The notes under the pieces were generated by a model, which saw nothing but the letters and a program-made list of their open reading frames with translations, made no database searches and was not told the DNA's origin. Made by a program: the position numbers and the translations under genes. 6,923 nt of DNA, from assembly GCA_012841845.1 (NCBI GenBank), contig DUTZ01000329.1, positions 1-6,923 on the forward strand, read 5' to 3'. Shown here one piece after another: positions 4,817 through 6,923 of the stretch. Source of the stretch: Actinomycetales bacterium (GTDB lineage: Bacteria > Actinomycetota > Actinomycetes > Mycobacteriales > Mycobacteriaceae). Within the stretch, counting starts at the first letter, position 1. Each line of letters begins with the position of its first letter.

Positions 4817-6923
4817 ATGGAACGCAAGAGCAACACCGTCTACCGCAACGTGGCGATCGCCGGTGTCATCATCCTGGCGATCGTCGCGTTCTCGTTCTTC
4901 TCGGACGACAACCGCGGATACGCCGAGGTGGACACCTCGGTGGCGCTCGCCCAGGTCGACGCGGAGAACGTCGCCGAGGCGCAGATCGAGGACCGCGAGC
5001 AGCAGCTCCGGCTCACGCTCAAGGCGCCCATCACGCCCGAGGAGGGCGCGGACGAGGCGGACAAGATCGTCGCCAAGTACCCCGACCGGGCGGCGGACCA
5101 GGTCTTCGACCGCGTGGCGGCGGCCGCGCCGGAGAAGTACGACACGACGGTCACGCAGCAGGGCTTCCTCATGCAGATGGCGTCGTTCCTGCTGCCGATG
5201 CTCATCCTGTTCGCGCTGCTGTTCTACTTCATGTCCCGCATGCAGGGCGGCCGCGGCGGGCTGTTCGGCGTGGGCAAGTCGCGCGCGGTGGAGTTCACCA
5301 AGGACATGCCGCAGACCACGTTCGCGGACGTGGCCGGCGAGGACGAGGCGGTCGAGGAGCTCAACGAGATCAAGGACTTCCTCCAGAACCCGTCCCGCTA
5401 CGAGCGGCTCGGCGCCAAGATCCCGCGGGGCGTGCTGCTCTACGGACCTCCCGGCACCGGAAAGACGCTGCTTGCGCGCGCCGTCGCCGGCGAGGCCGGG
5501 GTGCCGTTCTACTCGATCTCCGGCTCGGACTTCGTGGAGATGTTCGTCGGCGTGGGCGCCTCGCGCGTGCGCGACCTGTTCGAGAAGGCCAAGCAGAACG
5601 CGCCGTGCATCGTGTTCGTCGACGAGATCGACGCCGTGGGCAGGCACCGCGGCTCGGGCATGGGCGGCGGCCACGACGAGCGCGAGCAGACCCTCAACCA
5701 GCTCCTCGTGGAGATGGACGGCTTCGACGACCGCTCGACCGTCATCCTCATCGCCGCCACCAACCGTCCGGACGTGCTCGACCCGGCGCTGCTGCGCCCG
5801 GGGCGCTTCGACCGCCAGGTGCCGGTGACCAACCCGGACCTCAAGGGCCGCGAGGCGATCCTCGGGGTGCACTCCCAGGGCAAGCCGCTCGCCGAGGACG
5901 TGGACATGACGTCCCTGGCCCGCCGCACCATCGGCATGTCCGGCGCGGACCTGGCCAACGTCCTCAACGAGGGCGCGCTGCTGGCGGCCCGCCTCGGCCG
6001 GGACGAGATCTCGATCGACATCCTCGAGGAGGCCACCGACCGCGTGGTGGGCGGCCCGCGCCGCAAGCACCGCGTGATCAGCGAGCACGAGAAGAAGGTC
6101 ACCGCCTACCACGAGTCCGGCCACGCCCTGGCCGCGTGGGCGATGGAGGACCTTGAGCCGGTCCACAAGGTGACGATCCTCGCCCGCGGCCGCACCGGCG
6201 GCCATGCGCTCGTCGTTCCCGAGGACGACAAGACGTTGATGACCCGTGCCGACATGATCGCCCGGATCGTCATGGCGATGGGTGGCCGCGCCGCCGAGGA
6301 GTACGTGTTCGGCGAGCCCACTTCGGGCGCGAGCTCGGACATCGAGCAGGCCACCCGCATCGCGCGGGCGATGGTCACCGAGTACGGGATGAGTGCCAAA
6401 CTCGGGGCGGTCAAGTACGGCGACGAGGGCGGCGACCCGTTCATGGGCCGCGGCGGCGGTGGCGGCGCCGAGTACTCGCCGGAGGTCGCCAGGACGATCG
6501 ACGACGAGATCCGGCGGATCATCGAGGCCGCGCACACCGAGGCGTGGCGGGTCCTCGAGACCAACCGCGACATCCTCGACGCCGTGGCCGGCGAGCTGCT
6601 GGAGAAGGAGACGCTCCGGCAGCCCGACCTGGAGCGGCTGTTCGCGGACGTCACCAAGCGGCCGCGGATCACGGAGTTCGACGACTTCGGCGGCCGCATC
6701 CCCTCGACCCGCCCGCCCATCAAGACCCCGGGTGAGCTGGCCAAGGAGCGCGGCGAGCCCTGGCCGCCGCCCATCACCGACCCGTTCGCCAAGCCGATCC
6801 TGCCCGACTCGCGCACGCGGGACACCGAGGGCGGCGACGGGGGCCCGGCGGACGGCGACCGCGGCCCGCGCCGCAACGGCGAGACGACGGGCATGCCGCA
6901 GTACGGCACCCCGCCGCCCCCCG
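4817..6923 (+). CDS. ftsH: FtsH ATP-dependent zinc metalloprotease, 3' end cut off by the window
   Basis: FtsH is a membrane-anchored hexameric AAA+ protease that degrades misfolded membrane proteins and regulatory proteins. The reading frame is open to the window edge: 702 codons without a stop. Membrane segments lie at about residues 12-28 and 117-139 and enclose an extracytoplasmic domain. The AAA+ module has Walker A GPPGTGKT (210-217), pore loop FVGVG (243-247), Walker B FVDEID with D269/E270, sensor N316 in AATNRPD, and second-region-of-homology arginines R330 and R333 in RPGRFDR. The protease has HESGH (H432, E433, H436) and the third zinc ligand D508 in [21 protein letters not shown] and [16 protein letters not shown] match mycobacterial FtsH. 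The visible tail is Pro/Gly/charged and probably disordered. Against the roughly 760-residue mycobacterial protein, only a short tail should be missing. It is divergent from the amidase gene. Confidence 0.97.
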   Translation, partial: MERKSNTVYRNVAIAGVIILAIVAFSFFSDDNRGYAEVDTSVALAQVDAENVAEAQIEDREQQLRLTLKAPITPEEGADEADKIVAKYPDRAADQVFDRVAAAAPEKYDTTVTQQGFLMQMASFLLPMLILFALLFYFMSRMQGGRGGLFGVGKSRAVEFTKDMPQTTFADVAGEDEAVEELNEIKDFLQNPSRYERLGAKIPRGVLLYGPPGTGKTLLARAVAGEAGVPFYSISGSDFVEMFVGVGASRVRDLFEKAKQNAPCIVFVDEIDAVGRHRGSGMGGGHDEREQTLNQLLVEMDGFDDRSTVILIAATNRPDVLDPALLRPGRFDRQVPVTNPDLKGREAILGVHSQGKPLAEDVDMTSLARRTIGMSGADLANVLNEGALLAARLGRDEISIDILEEATDRVVGGPRRKHRVISEHEKKVTAYHESGHALAAWAMEDLEPVHKVTILARGRTGGHALVVPEDDKTLMTRADMIARIVMAMGGRAAEEYVFGEPTSGASSDIEQATRIARAMVTEYGMSAKLGAVKYGDEGGDPFMGRGGGGGAEYSPEVARTIDDEIRRIIEAAHTEAWRVLETNRDILDAVAGELLEKETLRQPDLERLFADVTKRPRITEFDDFGGRIPSTRPPIKTPGELAKERGEPWPPPITDPFAKPILPDSRTRDTEGGDGGPADGDRGPRRNGETTGMPQYGTPPPP

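Noticed and set aside
6110..6124. HESGH instead of the textbook HEAGH zinc motif in FtsH
   Set aside because: The two histidines and the glutamate are intact. The middle position varies within the actinobacterial family (mycobacterial FtsH has HEGGH), so it is not a sign of inactivation.
4543..6156. A 537-codon plus-strand open frame across the amidase end, the intergenic region and ftsH
   Set aside because: It is Arg/Gly/Pro-rich with no family motif and is out of frame with ftsH. It is a by-product of high GC at codon third positions.
4703..6535. A 610-codon open frame on the minus strand opposite ftsH
   Set aside because: Its translation is low-complexity R/A/G/H/V/L sequence of the kind made antisense to GC-rich genes, and ftsH on the plus strand is beyond doubt.
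1..6923. A new defence or biosynthetic system spanning the window
   Set aside because: The genes are individually familiar (synthetase, VapBC, MDR oxidoreductase, amidase, FtsH), their strands and spacing do not form one operon, and no unknown conserved gene sits among them.

Overview
This window comes from a very GC-rich actinobacterium. Codon third positions are almost all G or C, there are GTG or leaderless starts, and the FtsH has a mycobacterial-type N-terminus, C-terminal region and zinc-site context. The best guess is a mycolic-acid lineage (order Mycobacteriales, for example Dietzia, Gordonia or a relative). The genus is an inference, not something the sequence proves.

Layout, left to right. 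(1) 2-1540, plus strand: an AMP-forming acyl-CoA synthetase (ANL superfamily) with all core motifs. It may begin at the second base of the window. (2) 1553-2178, minus strand: a compact VapB/VapC type II toxin-antitoxin operon. The antitoxin comes first and overlaps the toxin start by ATGA. The promoter-side gap (2179-2243) is AT-rich and holds two adjacent inverted repeats (2188-2218) that overlap a -10-like box, so they look like the autoregulatory operator. (3) 2244-3263, minus strand: a zinc-independent medium-chain NADP-dependent oxidoreductase (CurA / leukotriene B4 dehydrogenase-like). (4) 3322-4665, minus strand: an amidase-signature hydrolase. It keeps the Lys-cisSer-Ser triad but lacks about 19 residues just after the catalytic lysine. 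A GC-rich hairpin lies between genes 3 and 4. (5) 4666-4816: a divergent intergenic region with candidate promoters facing both ways. (6) 4817 to the right edge, plus strand: ftsH, the membrane-anchored AAA+ zinc protease, cut off by the window end after 702 codons.

How the genes fit together. Genes 3 and 4 lie head-to-tail with a 58-base gap and could be co-transcribed from the promoter next to ftsH. The acyl-CoA synthetase and vapC converge with only 12 bases between their stops. No pathway visibly joins the synthetase, oxidoreductase and amidase beyond general lipid and xenobiotic-type metabolism. VapBC looks like an independent stress or addiction module set between housekeeping genes. 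I see no RNA genes, insertion sequences, CRISPR arrays, prophage genes or origins. The window is mostly ordinary chromosome. The points worth a second look are the shortened amidase core, the compact vapBC operator with a predicted leaderless antitoxin start, and the predicted leaderless GTG start of the amidase. I do not see a convincing new multi-gene system.
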